A DNA stretch of 59,314 bases from an uncultured Brevibacillus sp. (GCF_947502445.1 NZ_CANMZW010000039.1:1-59314), one strand, 5' to 3'. Numbered from the stretch's first letter, positions 1-8,710 are shown. Numbers and translations are program-made. Notes: generated by a model not told the origin, from the letters alone.

Positions 1-72
1 CATTTTTTCTCAAGTATACAGAAATGTACCCTATAGGTAGACTTTTTTAACGTGTCTACTCTATAGGGTACA
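1..72 (-). mobile_element. Insertion sequence end, left copy (partial)
   Basis: These 72 bases are the reverse complement of 59190-59261 with two differences (positions 25 and 51). They form the upstream end of an insertion sequence whose transposase would be read leftwards, outside the window. The element appears to begin with TG on its own strand, at position 72. Inside is a hairpin: GTACCCTATAG-AGTAGAC pairs with GTCTAC-CTATAGGGTAC with one bulged base. It may block incoming transcription. The IS lies about 36 bp beyond the stop codon of the LuxR-type gene. Confidence 0.7.
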
Positions 73-108
73 TTTTACTTTTTGAGCGGACTCTTTTTTT
101 TAGCGATT

Positions 109-2727
109 CTAATGATCAGGAAGTATTTCTTTTTCAACCAAAGCGATATCCTGGGCTTTTAACACAGCCTGTGTACGATTGGTCACCCCAAGCTTCCCGT
201 ATATTCGATGCAGGTAAACCTTAACTGTCCCGACTGTATTTCGCAGCTCCTCAGCAATTTGTTTATTGGATGCACCTTGGGCCAGCATAGACAAAATGAG
301 CATTTCCTTCCCCGTCAAAGGTTCGATTAAAGGGGAAGAGATCTCGACCACTTTGCTTGATTCTTTTTTGGGACATAAGGAAAGCAATTTTTTCACATAG
401 GTTGGCGAAACAATCGGTGTGAGCTTGTTTACCCTTCGCTTACTGCGTTCCTTGTAGGCTGTGAGCAAGTGAGACATGGCAACTCCATGGTCGATAAAGC
501 TGCGCGTATATTGGTTCGCTTCCCCGATTACGAGCGCCTCATGCAAAGACAGCAGTGCCTCTGGTTTTTTTCCAAGCTGCTGCAATGCCAGTGCTTGTAT
601 GACCGCAATGTCCACCTGGCTGGTCAGCAGTCCTTCTCGTTTTGCAGCAGGTCTCAGCTTATTCAAAATTTGCAGAGCTTCGTGCTCCTGATTTTTTTGA
701 AGCTGCAAATGAACGTAGGTAAGCAGCTCCAGCTCTTTGTGGATCGTGGGTTGTTCTAAAAAAGAAAGAGGCAGTGCTGCGAGCTCCGACTCAGCCTGTG
801 AAATATCCCCTTCCTGCAAAGCAATCCGCACAAGAAAGGCGCGCAATGAAGAAAGCCAGTGGGAGGCAGACCAGTGCTGGATTGTATCGAGAGCATCCTC
901 GATGATGGCGCGTGCAGCTTGAGTATTTCCTTGGACGAGCTTGATTTTTGCGAGTGTCAACGAATACGGAACGAAAAGTCCAGCAATTCGCTCGCGGCGA
1001 GAGGTCGGCTCTACCTGACCTAACAGCTTGAGGCTGTCCTCTAGTTGATTGCGCTCGTAGTACCCTTCTGCCATTGCCTGGATGACGTACAGATTGATCA
1101 ACGATTCCTGCCAGCCTTGAGCGGAAATAATTTCGCTGAAACGCTTGCCGACGCTCTCGGTTTGAGCGGATATCATTCCTTTTAGCCCAAATGAGGTGCG
1201 TCTGATAAATGGCTCCGTCGTATTGAAATTAAAGTGATAAAATAGCGGGTCCTCTGGCAAGGTTTGATCCAGCTGAGAGGAGCTGGCCACCCAGCTATCG
1301 AAGTCGCCTGTGGCAAAAGCGAGATTGGCTTTGACGAACAAAAGGCCGCTGAAAAACTTGAGCTGTTCTTCGGAAACGTCCATGGCTGCACATTGCTTGT
1401 CCAGACGGATGAGCGCTTCTTTTGCCCGATTGGTTTTTCCGCACGTAATCAAAATAAAGGCGTGCAGCAATGAAAGAACGGGGGGCAGCATGTCACTCGG
1501 CTGGGGAAAGCAGTCCAACCAGCGCAAGAGCGTGGCAAACTCCCCGAGCTGGATCAGTGTAGAGATATGCTGCTCCAGGAAGTGTGCAGCAAGCTGGTAA
1601 TCCGTTGCTGCAAGCGCATGATCAATCGCCTCTTCATACAAGCCTCGTCCAGCAAAGGACTTGCTTGCGACCCGGTGAAGCTCCAGCGATTTTTTCGAAT
1701 CAAGCTGGTATAGCTGGTTGCGCAGGAAGTCTGTAAACAAATGATGATACCGATACCAGCTTTGATAATCATCCAGTGGAACAAGGAAAATATTTTGGGC
1801 GTGCAGCTGGTTTAGCATTTGTTGGCTATTCGATTGTTCGGTGAGTGCATCGCATACTTGTGCATCCATCCGCGACAAAATGCACGTATGCAGCAAAAAG
1901 CGCTGCGTATCGAGTGGGAGTCTCAGCCATACCTCATGCAGCAAATACTCCGAAATGTTGCGATGAGAACCGGTAAAGCTTTGGAAAAACTGATCTGATT
2001 GTGCTGTATTGGCAAGCGAGATGGCAGCCAGTTGTAGTCCTGCTACCCATCCTTCTGTACACGTCTGCAGCTGGTCCATTTGCTGTGAGGAGAGGGGGAG
2101 CTTATGGATCTCACGATAAAAGGAATTTGTTTCCTCCTGCGTAAATAGAAGCTGCGTGGCGTCCAGCAGGTGTGCTTCGTGGCGCAAGCTCCATTTTGAG
2201 GTGGAAAAGGGGAGCTTGCTGCGACTGGCGATATAGAGATGAACGTTACTTGGCGCGTAATCGATAAAATAGCTAAGACTCGCATGAACCGTGTCTTCGG
2301 TCAGCGCATGATAATCGTCGAGAATGATGACTACATGCATGTCGATGGAAGACAACTCATTGAGAAGGGAGTCAATGAAAGTGTAGATAGAGGTGTGCGA
2401 GGTAGCTTTTATGGAAGGCTCCATCCGTTCTGCAAGCTGGGGATGTACGGAGCCTGATAATGAAAAGACGATATATCGCCAAAAACGGATTAAGTCATTA
2501 TCCATCTCGTCGAGAGACAACCATGAGGCAATGGATCTGTGCCGAAGTGCCCACTGAGTGAGCAGGGTTGTTTTCCCGTATCCGGCGGGTGCAATCAAAG
2601 TGGTCAGTCTGCCTTCCAATCCACGCTCCAGCAGTTCAAGCAGCTTCTCTCTGGCAATTCGATGGGATTGGAACGACGGCAAGGCTGTTTTTGTCTTTAG
2701 CATAATGGAATGCTCAAAGCGATCCAT
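109..2727 (-). CDS. MalT-type LuxR-family ATP-dependent transcriptional regulator
   Basis: A large regulator of the STAND/LAL (MalT-like) class, 872 residues, the usual size. A P-loop (APAGYGKTTLL) sits near residues 46-56 in an N-terminal NTPase domain. The middle is helical, TPR-like and rich in Leu/Ala/Gln. The C-terminus carries a LuxR helix-turn-helix at roughly 800-865 (LTGKEMLILSMLAQGASNKQ, then GTVKVYLHRIYGKLGV). Such proteins bind an inducer and ATP, oligomerise and activate transcription. The start is fixed by AAAGGAGG seven bases upstream of ATG. It diverges from the CapA-like gene, the only obvious neighbour it could control. The inducer is unknown. Confidence 0.9.
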   Translation of the reverse strand: MDRFEHSIMLKTKTALPSFQSHRIAREKLLELLERGLEGRLTTLIAPAGYGKTTLLTQWALRHRSIASWLSLDEMDNDLIRFWRYIVFSLSGSVHPQLAERMEPSIKATSHTSIYTFIDSLLNELSSIDMHVVIILDDYHALTEDTVHASLSYFIDYAPSNVHLYIASRSKLPFSTSKWSLRHEAHLLDATQLLFTQEETNSFYREIHKLPLSSQQMDQLQTCTEGWVAGLQLAAISLANTAQSDQFFQSFTGSHRNISEYLLHEVWLRLPLDTQRFLLHTCILSRMDAQVCDALTEQSNSQQMLNQLHAQNIFLVPLDDYQSWYRYHHLFTDFLRNQLYQLDSKKSLELHRVASKSFAGRGLYEEAIDHALAATDYQLAAHFLEQHISTLIQLGEFATLLRWLDCFPQPSDMLPPVLSLLHAFILITCGKTNRAKEALIRLDKQCAAMDVSEEQLKFFSGLLFVKANLAFATGDFDSWVASSSQLDQTLPEDPLFYHFNFNTTEPFIRRTSFGLKGMISAQTESVGKRFSEIISAQGWQESLINLYVIQAMAEGYYERNQLEDSLKLLGQVEPTSRRERIAGLFVPYSLTLAKIKLVQGNTQAARAIIEDALDTIQHWSASHWLSSLRAFLVRIALQEGDISQAESELAALPLSFLEQPTIHKELELLTYVHLQLQKNQEHEALQILNKLRPAAKREGLLTSQVDIAVIQALALQQLGKKPEALLSLHEALVIGEANQYTRSFIDHGVAMSHLLTAYKERSKRRVNKLTPIVSPTYVKKLLSLCPKKESSKVVEISSPLIEPLTGKEMLILSMLAQGASNKQIAEELRNTVGTVKVYLHRIYGKLGVTNRTQAVLKAQDIALVEKEILPDH

Positions 2728-2889
2728 GGTTCCTCCTTTCGCTTATGCATCTTCAGTCATATGACCCCATTATACTTGTTTTCTTGCAACGTTCGACATA
2801 TGAAAGGCAGAAACATGAAAAATTGAGACTATATTCTTGATGTTTGGAGATCCTTGCGCAAATTCCGCTATTTTTCTTTTAGCCGTCGG

Positions 2890-2919
2890 TTTTACGCGAG
2901 AAATTTCCTTTGCGTAAAA
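2890..2919. promoter_or_regulatory. Inverted repeat in the divergent intergenic region
   Basis: A perfect 8-bp inverted repeat, TTTTACGC and GCGTAAAA, is separated by 14 bp in the roughly 270-bp space between the LuxR-type regulator and the CapA-like gene. It could be an operator for the MalT-like regulator. This is inferred from position and symmetry only. Confidence 0.3.
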
Positions 2920-3039
2920 GACAGACTTCAACAGGCTTTACGCTCGTTGCCCACTAGAATGATGGCTAACTAGAGGGAACGAGAGAGGTGCAGGAAAATC
3001 GGACGCTTTCACCGGATAGTAATTAATGTAACAGTAAGC

Positions 3040-4065
3040 ATGCTTCTGGTTGCGATGAGCACAGCCCCTATATCGGTTCGGGCGAACAGCGGTACACAAG
3101 GAGAAAAGGCAGAAGGAGAAGAGGCGATAGAGGTAGCGTTTGTAGGCGATATGATCATGGATAAAAGCGTGGGGGTACAAATTGCGAAAAACGGTGTGGA
3201 TTATCCGTTTTCAAGGACCAAGGACTTTCTCAAGAAAGCTGACTTGACTATCGGCAATCTGGAGACGCCTGTCAGCACGGGAGGCAAGCCTGAGAAAAAA
3301 GAGTTTACGTACCGCGCGAGGCCCGAGACGTTAAAAGGGCTGGTGAATGCAGGCTTCGATGTCGTCAATCTCGCAAACAACCATACCCTCGACTACGGGA
3401 TGGACGCTTTGTTTGACACGATGCAGCATTTGCGAAATGAGAAGATCGGTTATGTCGGGGCAGGAAAAAACGAAGCAGAGGCATTCGCTCCTTACCTGCA
3501 AACGATCAAGGGCAAGCGTGTCGCCGTCATTGGACTCAGCCATGTCCTGCCCAATCGCCAGTGGTTTGCGGGCAAAGACAAGCCTGGCTTGGCACACGCT
3601 TACTCCTACGAGCCAATGCTGACCTATGTAAAGAAAGCGGTGGAGCAGTCAGACATTACGATAGCGGTCATGCACTGGAATTTGGAGTACAAGGATATGC
3701 CAGAAGCCTATGCCCGCGAGATGGCACGTAAGCTAATCGACAATGGAGTAGACGCGATTATAGGCTCGCACAGCCACTCAATCATGGGTATCGAATTTTA
3801 CAAGAATGTCCCCATCTACTATAGCGTTGGCAATTTCGTCTTCACGACCTCTTACAATCCTAAGGGGAGAGAAGCGATGATGGTAGGATTGACATTTACC
3901 AAAGAGGGAACCAAAAGTCGAGTGATTCCAGTCAAAATTGACAATGGTCAGCCGACCCCGATGGATGCAACCAATAAACAGAGGATCATTGAAAAGCTGA
4001 ACCGAATCTCATATGAAGCGGTTGTAGATCAAACGGGACAGGTTACAGCGAAGAAAAAAGAATGA
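3040..4065 (+). CDS. CapA-family (poly-gamma-glutamate/capsule synthesis type) protein
   Basis: A CapA/PgsA-type metallophosphatase-fold protein. Motifs run in order: FVGDMIMDKSV, GNLETPVS, LANNHTLDYG, MHWNLEY and GSHSHS, all typical of the family. It is probably exported: hydrophobic residues at the N-terminus end at VRANS, a likely signal peptidase site. The first ATG (3040) leaves a signal peptide that is too short and has no ribosome binding site. The frame stays open upstream to 2974, and AGAGGTG at 2984-2990 lies seven bases before an in-frame ATC at 2998. Starting there would give a normal signal peptide (IGRFHRIVINVTVSMLLVAM). The rest of a polyglutamate operon is absent, so a capsule role is not supported. 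Confidence 0.85.
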   Translation: MLLVAMSTAPISVRANSGTQGEKAEGEEAIEVAFVGDMIMDKSVGVQIAKNGVDYPFSRTKDFLKKADLTIGNLETPVSTGGKPEKKEFTYRARPETLKGLVNAGFDVVNLANNHTLDYGMDALFDTMQHLRNEKIGYVGAGKNEAEAFAPYLQTIKGKRVAVIGLSHVLPNRQWFAGKDKPGLAHAYSYEPMLTYVKKAVEQSDITIAVMHWNLEYKDMPEAYAREMARKLIDNGVDAIIGSHSHSIMGIEFYKNVPIYYSVGNFVFTTSYNPKGREAMMVGLTFTKEGTKSRVIPVKIDNGQPTPMDATNKQRIIEKLNRISYEAVVDQTGQVTAKKKE

Positions 4066-4090
4066 ATGGCTGTCTAGCTGCCAGCCATTC
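4064..4090. terminator. Hairpin between convergent genes
   Basis: GAATGGCTG pairs perfectly with CAGCCATTC over a 9-base loop and overlaps the stop codons of both converging genes. There is no clear T-run, so termination is only probable. Confidence 0.45.
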
Positions 4091-4487
4091 TGCGCATCAT
4101 CTCTCTTCGTATAAATCCATATTGCTCGTAAAGACCATGCGCATCCCGTGTTGCGAGCGTCATGTTGGTATGCCGTATCGACGGATGATCCACGACAATC
4201 TCCATCATCCACTTGCCAAGTCCGAGACCTCGATGGGCAGGGTCGATGTACACGTCACACACCCAGGAAAAAGTAGCGTAATCACTTACCACCCGGACAA
4301 AGCCCGCTTGTCCGTTTTCGTCATGCAGTCCAAAGCACAAAGAGTTTTCCATTCCTTTGAGAATCATCTCTTGGGAGCGTTCGGCTGCCCAGTACGTCGT
4401 TTGCAGCCATTTACAAACCTGTTCTTTGTCGAGCAGCTGCTTGTCGTCACTAATGTAATAAGGCAATGAATGATGCTTCCATTCCAT
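4074..4487 (-). CDS. GNAT-family N-acetyltransferase
   Basis: A single-domain GNAT protein of 137 residues. The acetyl-CoA-binding motif A is visible as VYIDPAHRGLGLGKWMME, followed by an aromatic YEQYGF segment near the C-terminus. The family moves an acetyl group from acetyl-CoA to an amine; the substrate cannot be predicted. It diverges from the MocR regulator at 4600. Because MocR proteins often control the divergent neighbour, this enzyme is the natural candidate target. Confidence 0.85.
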   Translation of the reverse strand: MEWKHHSLPYYISDDKQLLDKEQVCKWLQTTYWAAERSQEMILKGMENSLCFGLHDENGQAGFVRVVSDYATFSWVCDVYIDPAHRGLGLGKWMMEIVVDHPSIRHTNMTLATRDAHGLYEQYGFIRREMMRRMAGS

Positions 4488-4571
4488 CTGTATCCCTCCA
4501 CTTTTTCTTTACTCCTATGCTTATGATTCACTATACTGAAGGCACAGTCAGAGATAAACGGAGAAAAAGAG

Positions 4572-4591
4572 CATCTGTACCCACACAGATG
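4572..4591 (+). promoter_or_regulatory. Inverted repeat over the MocR ribosome binding site
   Basis: CATCTGT and ACAGATG form a perfect 7-bp inverted repeat with a 6-bp loop, ending at the GGAAGG ribosome binding site of the MocR gene. It could be an autoregulatory operator or a hairpin occluding translation. Confidence 0.35.
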
Positions 4592-4599
4592 GAAGGCTG

Positions 4600-5991
4600 G
4601 TGAGCGCGATGGAAAACAAATACGAAGTCGTGAAAAGCCGCATCAAAGAGCAGCTGCTTGCAAACAAAATAAAGCCGGGCGAGAAGCTGCCGTCGATACG
4701 AGCAGCCTCTGAGCAATGGGAATGCAGTGTCAATACGGCTATACGCGCTTATCAGGAGCTGGAAAAAGAGCATTTGATATACTCGGTGCCAAAAAGCGGG
4801 TACTACGCGCTGCTGCGTTCAGCAAGCAGCTTGCAGTCAACGGTGGAGCGGATTGACTTTTCTGCCGCGAGTCCAGATCCGCAGGTCATGCCGTACAAAG
4901 ATTTTCAGCATTGTCTCAACCGTGCGATTGAATTGTACGAAGACCAGTTGTTCAGCTACTCCGATCCACAGGGCTTTTTCTCGCTGCGCAGGGAGCTGGA
5001 AAGTCATTTGGCAAGCTCTCAAGTATTTGCCTCGCCGTCGCAAATAAGCGTTGTTTCTGGTGGGCAGCAAGCTCTCCATCTGCTTGCGGCAATGCCGTTT
5101 CCGAATGGAAAAAATGCAGTTTTGGTAGAGCAGCCTACCTTTCACGGCATGCTTCGCTGCCTGGAGCTGTTCGGAGTGACGACGCTCGGCATTGAGCGAG
5201 GGGCAGACGGCATCGACTTGGATGAATTGGAGCGGCACTTTCGCAACAACCAGATTAAATTCTTTTATACGATCCCACGTTTTCATAATCCGCTAGGAGC
5301 TTCCTTTACAGAAACGCAAAAAAAGGAAATAGCGAGACTTGCGGAGCGCTATGATGTGTATATTTTGGAGGACGATTACCTGGCAGATATGGAGGTCACT
5401 GCAAAGGCCGATCCGATCTACAGCTACGATCAGTCAGGTCACGTGATTTACGTCAAAAGCTTTTCCAAAATCATGCTTCCAGGACTTCGACTGGCAACGG
5501 TTGTTTTGCCGGCTTCTTTAATGGAGACCTTTCGCATGTTTAAAGCGTCGTGTGATTCAAGCACATCCGTTTTGTCACAGGCCGCTCTTGAGCTATACCT
5601 GAAGTGCGGCATGTATGAGCATCATTCCGCGATGGTACGTGAACGCTATCAGGCACGGATGCGAGCCTTGGCTGATGCCTGCAAGCGTCACCTGTCTCCG
5701 GCGTTTCGAACTGAAATCGTCAAAGGGGGCATATTCTCCAGAATCCTGCTCCCGGACTCGATCAATCCAAATGACCTGATAGCCGGGCTTCATCACCAAA
5801 ATGTACGGATTACCTCGACTGATCAAAACTACCTGCGCATGTTTACGCGGGACAATGGTGTGCGTGTCAGCATTATTCAGACGGACGAAGATCAGATCGA
5901 AAAAGGCATTCGCCTATTGGCCGAGACGGCTGCTTCGATTGAAGACAAGCAGAAGAAAGACGGCTATTGGCGCGTGATCGATTGGACGTGA
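4600..5991 (+). CDS. MocR/PdxR-family regulator (GntR HTH fused to aminotransferase-like domain)
   Basis: A 463-residue PLP-dependent regulator of normal MocR length. A winged-helix GntR domain fills residues 1-75 (KPGEKLPSIRAASEQW). A class I aminotransferase-like domain follows, with the PLP lysine in YVKSFSKIMLPGLRLA and the aspartate region in LEDDYLADM. These proteins sense an amine or amino acid through PLP and control neighbouring genes. GTG at 4600 is only three bases from GGAAGG, whereas ATG at 4609 is 12 bases away, so the exact start is uncertain. It is divergent from a GNAT gene and followed by a terminator at 6095, so it is transcribed alone. Confidence 0.9.
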   Translation: MSAMENKYEVVKSRIKEQLLANKIKPGEKLPSIRAASEQWECSVNTAIRAYQELEKEHLIYSVPKSGYYALLRSASSLQSTVERIDFSAASPDPQVMPYKDFQHCLNRAIELYEDQLFSYSDPQGFFSLRRELESHLASSQVFASPSQISVVSGGQQALHLLAAMPFPNGKNAVLVEQPTFHGMLRCLELFGVTTLGIERGADGIDLDELERHFRNNQIKFFYTIPRFHNPLGASFTETQKKEIARLAERYDVYILEDDYLADMEVTAKADPIYSYDQSGHVIYVKSFSKIMLPGLRLATVVLPASLMETFRMFKASCDSSTSVLSQAALELYLKCGMYEHHSAMVRERYQARMRALADACKRHLSPAFRTEIVKGGIFSRILLPDSINPNDLIAGLHHQNVRITSTDQNYLRMFTRDNGVRVSIIQTDEDQIEKGIRLLAETAASIEDKQKKDGYWRVIDWT

Positions 5992-6094
5992 AAAACTGCA
6001 CCTCAGGCATTGACGACGAGTGGAAGAGTATGGTAGTTTGGATATATCAAAGTAAATTAATCGGATTTTAGGTAATAAGCTGATCGGACCACCG

Positions 6095-6145
6095 AAGGCT
6101 CCTGTGAAAAAGACACCCAAGTCTTTTTTCTGCGGGAGCCTTTTT
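6095..6145 (+). terminator. Rho-independent terminator after the MocR gene
   Basis: AAGGCTCC pairs with GGAGCCTT, and an inner GAAAAAGAC pairs with GTCTTTTTTC, followed by TTTTT. It separates the MocR gene from the yezD promoter. Confidence 0.75.
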
Positions 6146-6170
6146 GATTGAATCATCCCAAGTGACCTTA

Positions 6171-6199
6171 TTGACAAACTGGGAGTCGGGAGGTATTAT
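6171..6199 (+). promoter_or_regulatory. Sigma-A promoter of yezD/DUF2325
   Basis: TTGACA (6171-6176), a 17-bp spacer and TATTAT (6194-6199). This near-consensus vegetative promoter predicts a start near 6206, just upstream of a CymR-like box. Confidence 0.8.
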
Positions 6200-6206
6200 T
6201 AGAAAA

Positions 6207-6236
6207 ATAAAACATACTAAATAGGTAGGAATAATA
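6207..6236 (+). promoter_or_regulatory. CymR-like operator
   Basis: The segment contains ATACTAAATAGGTAGGAATA, resembling the AT-rich CymR box of Bacillus, whose right half reads roughly TAGGAAT. It lies right after the predicted transcription start, where a repressor would block elongation. CymR represses sulfur and cysteine genes, and yezD of Bacillus subtilis is linked to sulfur assimilation. The match is from memory of the consensus, not a scored search. Confidence 0.5.
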
Positions 6237-6274
6237 TAGATTACGTTTATTATGTGAAAGGGAGGCTGGACCTT

Positions 6275-6469
6275 ATGCCAAAGAAACCAGAGGTAGTAGA
6301 TGATTTGCTTTTGGAAAGAATCGCAAGGGCTTTGGAAACCTTGGAATATGGCTCCATACATATTGTGGTGCACGATTCACAGGTGGTCCAGATTGAGCGG
6401 ACAGAAAAATACAGACTCCCTGCAGAAAAGGTAGAGACCAAGTACAACCAGCTTCGCGCTAGCAAATAA
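6275..6469 (+). CDS. yezD: YezD-family (DUF2292) small protein
   Basis: A 64-residue protein starting MPKKPEVVDDLLLERIARAL, with the family segment GSIHIVVHDSQVVQIERTEK. The start at 6275 is nine bases after GGAGG; a GTG at 6254 would lie before that site. DUF2292 proteins in Bacillales accompany sulfate and cysteine genes. Their biochemical role is unknown; a DNA- or metabolite-binding accessory role is only a guess. It is followed by the DUF2325 gene 70 bp downstream, apparently in the same transcript, and preceded by a strong promoter and CymR-like box. Confidence 0.8.
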   Translation: MPKKPEVVDDLLLERIARALETLEYGSIHIVVHDSQVVQIERTEKYRLPAEKVETKYNQLRASK

Positions 6470-6539
6470 ACATGGAAATCAAAAGGAAAAGATCAAGCAA
6501 AAAACAATCGCTGGGATAAGAAGAGAGGAGGATTTAAAA

Positions 6540-6821
6540 ATGGCAGGCGTTTTAGTAGTTGGAGGAGATCGATTAGGGGATATTGAAAGCATGCTGCAGG
6601 ATAAAGGATATCGCAATGTCTACCACGTATCCGGGCGGAAAAAATCCGATGTAAAGGCGACCATCCCTTCGGACACAGAGCTTGTTCTCGTTTTTATCAA
6701 CTTTGTCAGCCATAGTTTGAGCAAAAACATTAAGAAGCTGGCGAAACAGCAGCATGTCCCGATTGTTTTTTGCAGACGTTCCTGTGATGCTATCGCGATG
6801 TCCGAACCAGCCATTAGCTAA
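6540..6821 (+). CDS. DUF2325 domain protein
   Basis: A 93-residue protein with the DUF2325 pattern: VLVVGGDRLGDIESMLQDKG at the start, VLVFINFVSHSL in the middle, and a C-terminal FCRRSCDAI where the family usually keeps a cysteine. The fold is Rossmann-like and the function unknown. The ribosome binding site GAGGAGG lies eight bases before ATG. It is the second gene of the yezD transcript, which suggests a role in sulfur or redox metabolism. That link is inferred from context only. Confidence 0.75.
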   Translation: MAGVLVVGGDRLGDIESMLQDKGYRNVYHVSGRKKSDVKATIPSDTELVLVFINFVSHSLSKNIKKLAKQQHVPIVFCRRSCDAIAMSEPAIS

Positions 6822-6871
6822 AAGAAAGGGGCTTTCGTTGTTGCAAAATGCTCCCCAGCATATTCGTGAAT

Positions 6872-6912
6872 GAATAGAGGTATTCAATAGAGAATACCTC
6901 TATTTGCTGTTT
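6872..6912 (+). terminator. Terminator after DUF2325
   Basis: AATAGAGGTATTC pairs perfectly with GAATACCTCTATT over a short loop. The T-run is weak (TTGCTGTTT). Confidence 0.6.
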
Positions 6913-6955
6913 CCAAAGCAATCAGTAGAAAAATGTCGGATAAGCTCGAGGAAAA

Positions 6956-6973
6956 CTATTCATCAGTGAATAG
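6956..6973 (+). promoter_or_regulatory. Palindrome upstream of the sigma-54 promoter (possible UAS)
   Basis: CTATTCA-TCAG-TGAATAG is a perfect 7-bp inverted repeat about 32 bp upstream of the -24 element. Sigma-54 promoters need an enhancer-binding activator bound upstream, usually at a palindrome, so this is a candidate site, though closer than usual. Confidence 0.4.
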
Positions 6974-7004
6974 GTGATGAGAGATAAGTGCTGATAAATA
7001 TGGA

Positions 7005-7020
7005 TGGCACAAAATTTGCA
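7005..7020 (+). promoter_or_regulatory. Sigma-54 (SigL/RpoN) promoter
   Basis: TGGCACAAAATTTGCA matches the sigma-54 consensus TGGCAC-N5-TTGCA. The invariant GG and GC are exactly 12 bases apart. The predicted start is near 7032, 33 bases before the ATG of the peptide-binding protein. No better sigma-A promoter is apparent in the intergenic space. Confidence 0.75.
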
Positions 7021-7064
7021 GAATATTTTACTGAATCAGAAATTGTGGATGTAGGGGGTCCATC

Positions 7065-8699
7065 ATGAAACGACGAATTGCCATTATGAGTACGTTTGTT
7101 CTGCTTACGGGCTTGTTTGCCGGCTGTAGCAACGGCAATCAGGCGAATCAGGCAGCAACAACACAAACGCCAGAGCAGTCATCAACGGAATCCGCACCTG
7201 CAACAAATCAAGTCTTGCGTATGAATGCAGCTGAACCAGAAACACTCGATTCGGGATTGTCCAATGACGTTATTTCTGGTGCTTTCATTCGTTCGCTTTA
7301 CGATTCTCTCGTCCGACTGGATAAGGACGGCAAGCCCGTAAACTCCGTAGCATCCGATATTCAAATCTCAGAGGACAAGCTCGTGTATACGTTCAAATTG
7401 CGAGATAGCAAATGGAGCAACGGTGATCCAGTTACAGCAGGTGACTTTGCCTTCGCCTGGTTGCGCGCGCTCGATCCGAAAACAGCGAGTAGCTCGGCAT
7501 ACAAATACTATGCGATTAAAAATGCGAGATCGTACTTCGAAGGAAAAGCACAGGCACAGGATGTCGGAATCAAGGTAGTGGATGACAAAACACTGGAGGT
7601 CACACTGGAAAACCCGACTCCGTATTTCCTCACGCTCGCAACCTTCTACTATCCGGTCAATCAAAAAGTGGTAGAGTCAAATCCCGATTGGGCGAAAAAG
7701 CCGGAGACGATTGTCACGAACGGGCCGTTCAAGATTGTGAAATGGGAGCATAAAAACAAGATTGAGCTGGCGAAAAATGAGAACTATTGGGATCAAGAAG
7801 TGGTCAAGCTGAGTGAAATCCAGTTTTCCATGATCGAAGATACCAATACGGAGCTTGAGCTATTCAATAGCGGTGAGCTGGATTGGGCAGGTGGACCGAT
7901 CAGCGGCTTGCCAGCAGATGCGATCGGACCATTGCGGGATGAAGGCAAGCTGAAGACGATGGAGCGTGCAACCAGCTACTACCTGCTGTTCCAGACAGAA
8001 AAACCGCCATTTACGAATGCCAAGATTCGCAAAGCATTTGCGTACGCGATCAATCGCAAGGACATCGCTGAAAATATCGGACAGGCGGGTCAAGCACCGC
8101 TGATGGGCTTTGTGCCGCTCTCCGCTTCCTTAAAACCGGATGGATACTTCAAGGATAATGACACTTTGGCGGCGAAACAATTATTGGCAGAAGGCATGAA
8201 GGAATTGGGAATTACCCAATTGCCGGAAATTACGTATCTTTTCAACACCTCCGATCTCAACAAAAAGATCGCCGAAGCTCTGCAAGCACAATGGAAACAG
8301 GCATTGGGTGTAGACGTCAAGCTGACGAACAAGGAATTAAAGGTGATGTTTGACGATCAGGAGCACGGCAAGTACATGATTTCCCGGACAGGCTGGACAG
8401 GCGATTACAACGATTCCGTCAATTTCCTGGAGCTGATGATGGAGAAATACAGCTCGAAAAACTCAACCTTCTGGGGCAACGAGAAGTACGTAGAGCTGGT
8501 GAAAAAAGCGTATGCCGAGCCGGATGAAGCAAAGCGCAATCAGTATCTGATGGACGCAGAGAGCATTCTTATGGAGGAAATGCCGGTAACAGGCGTATAC
8601 AGCAGCGTCAATTCTTGGGTACAAAATGACAAGGTAAAAGGCATCACTGTGGACCCTCTGGGCTATATCGACTTCAAATGGGGGTACAAAGAACAATAG
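7065..8699 (+). CDS. Oligopeptide ABC transporter substrate-binding lipoprotein (OppA-like, SBP_bac_5)
   Basis: A 544-residue solute-binding protein. A lipoprotein signal (LLTGLFAGCSN) puts the lipidated cysteine near residue 20, followed by a Gln/Thr/Ser-rich linker. Family motifs include WSNGDPVTAGDFAFAWLRAL, YYPVNQKVVE, NGPFKI and RKAFAYAINR. It captures peptides outside the membrane for an ABC importer. No permease or ATPase gene is adjacent, so it must use a transporter encoded elsewhere. It is preceded by a sigma-54 promoter and followed, after a hairpin, by two serine hydrolases, which suggests a peptide uptake and hydrolysis operon. A paralogue lies at 50629. Confidence 0.92.
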   Translation: MKRRIAIMSTFVLLTGLFAGCSNGNQANQAATTQTPEQSSTESAPATNQVLRMNAAEPETLDSGLSNDVISGAFIRSLYDSLVRLDKDGKPVNSVASDIQISEDKLVYTFKLRDSKWSNGDPVTAGDFAFAWLRALDPKTASSSAYKYYAIKNARSYFEGKAQAQDVGIKVVDDKTLEVTLENPTPYFLTLATFYYPVNQKVVESNPDWAKKPETIVTNGPFKIVKWEHKNKIELAKNENYWDQEVVKLSEIQFSMIEDTNTELELFNSGELDWAGGPISGLPADAIGPLRDEGKLKTMERATSYYLLFQTEKPPFTNAKIRKAFAYAINRKDIAENIGQAGQAPLMGFVPLSASLKPDGYFKDNDTLAAKQLLAEGMKELGITQLPEITYLFNTSDLNKKIAEALQAQWKQALGVDVKLTNKELKVMFDDQEHGKYMISRTGWTGDYNDSVNFLELMMEKYSSKNSTFWGNEKYVELVKKAYAEPDEAKRNQYLMDAESILMEEMPVTGVYSSVNSWVQNDKVKGITVDPLGYIDFKWGYKEQ

Positions 8700-8710
8700 A
8701 GTAAGACCGA

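Noticed and set aside
3040..4065. Part of a polyglutamate capsule operon
   Set aside because: No capB or capC genes nearby; CapA-like proteins often occur alone.
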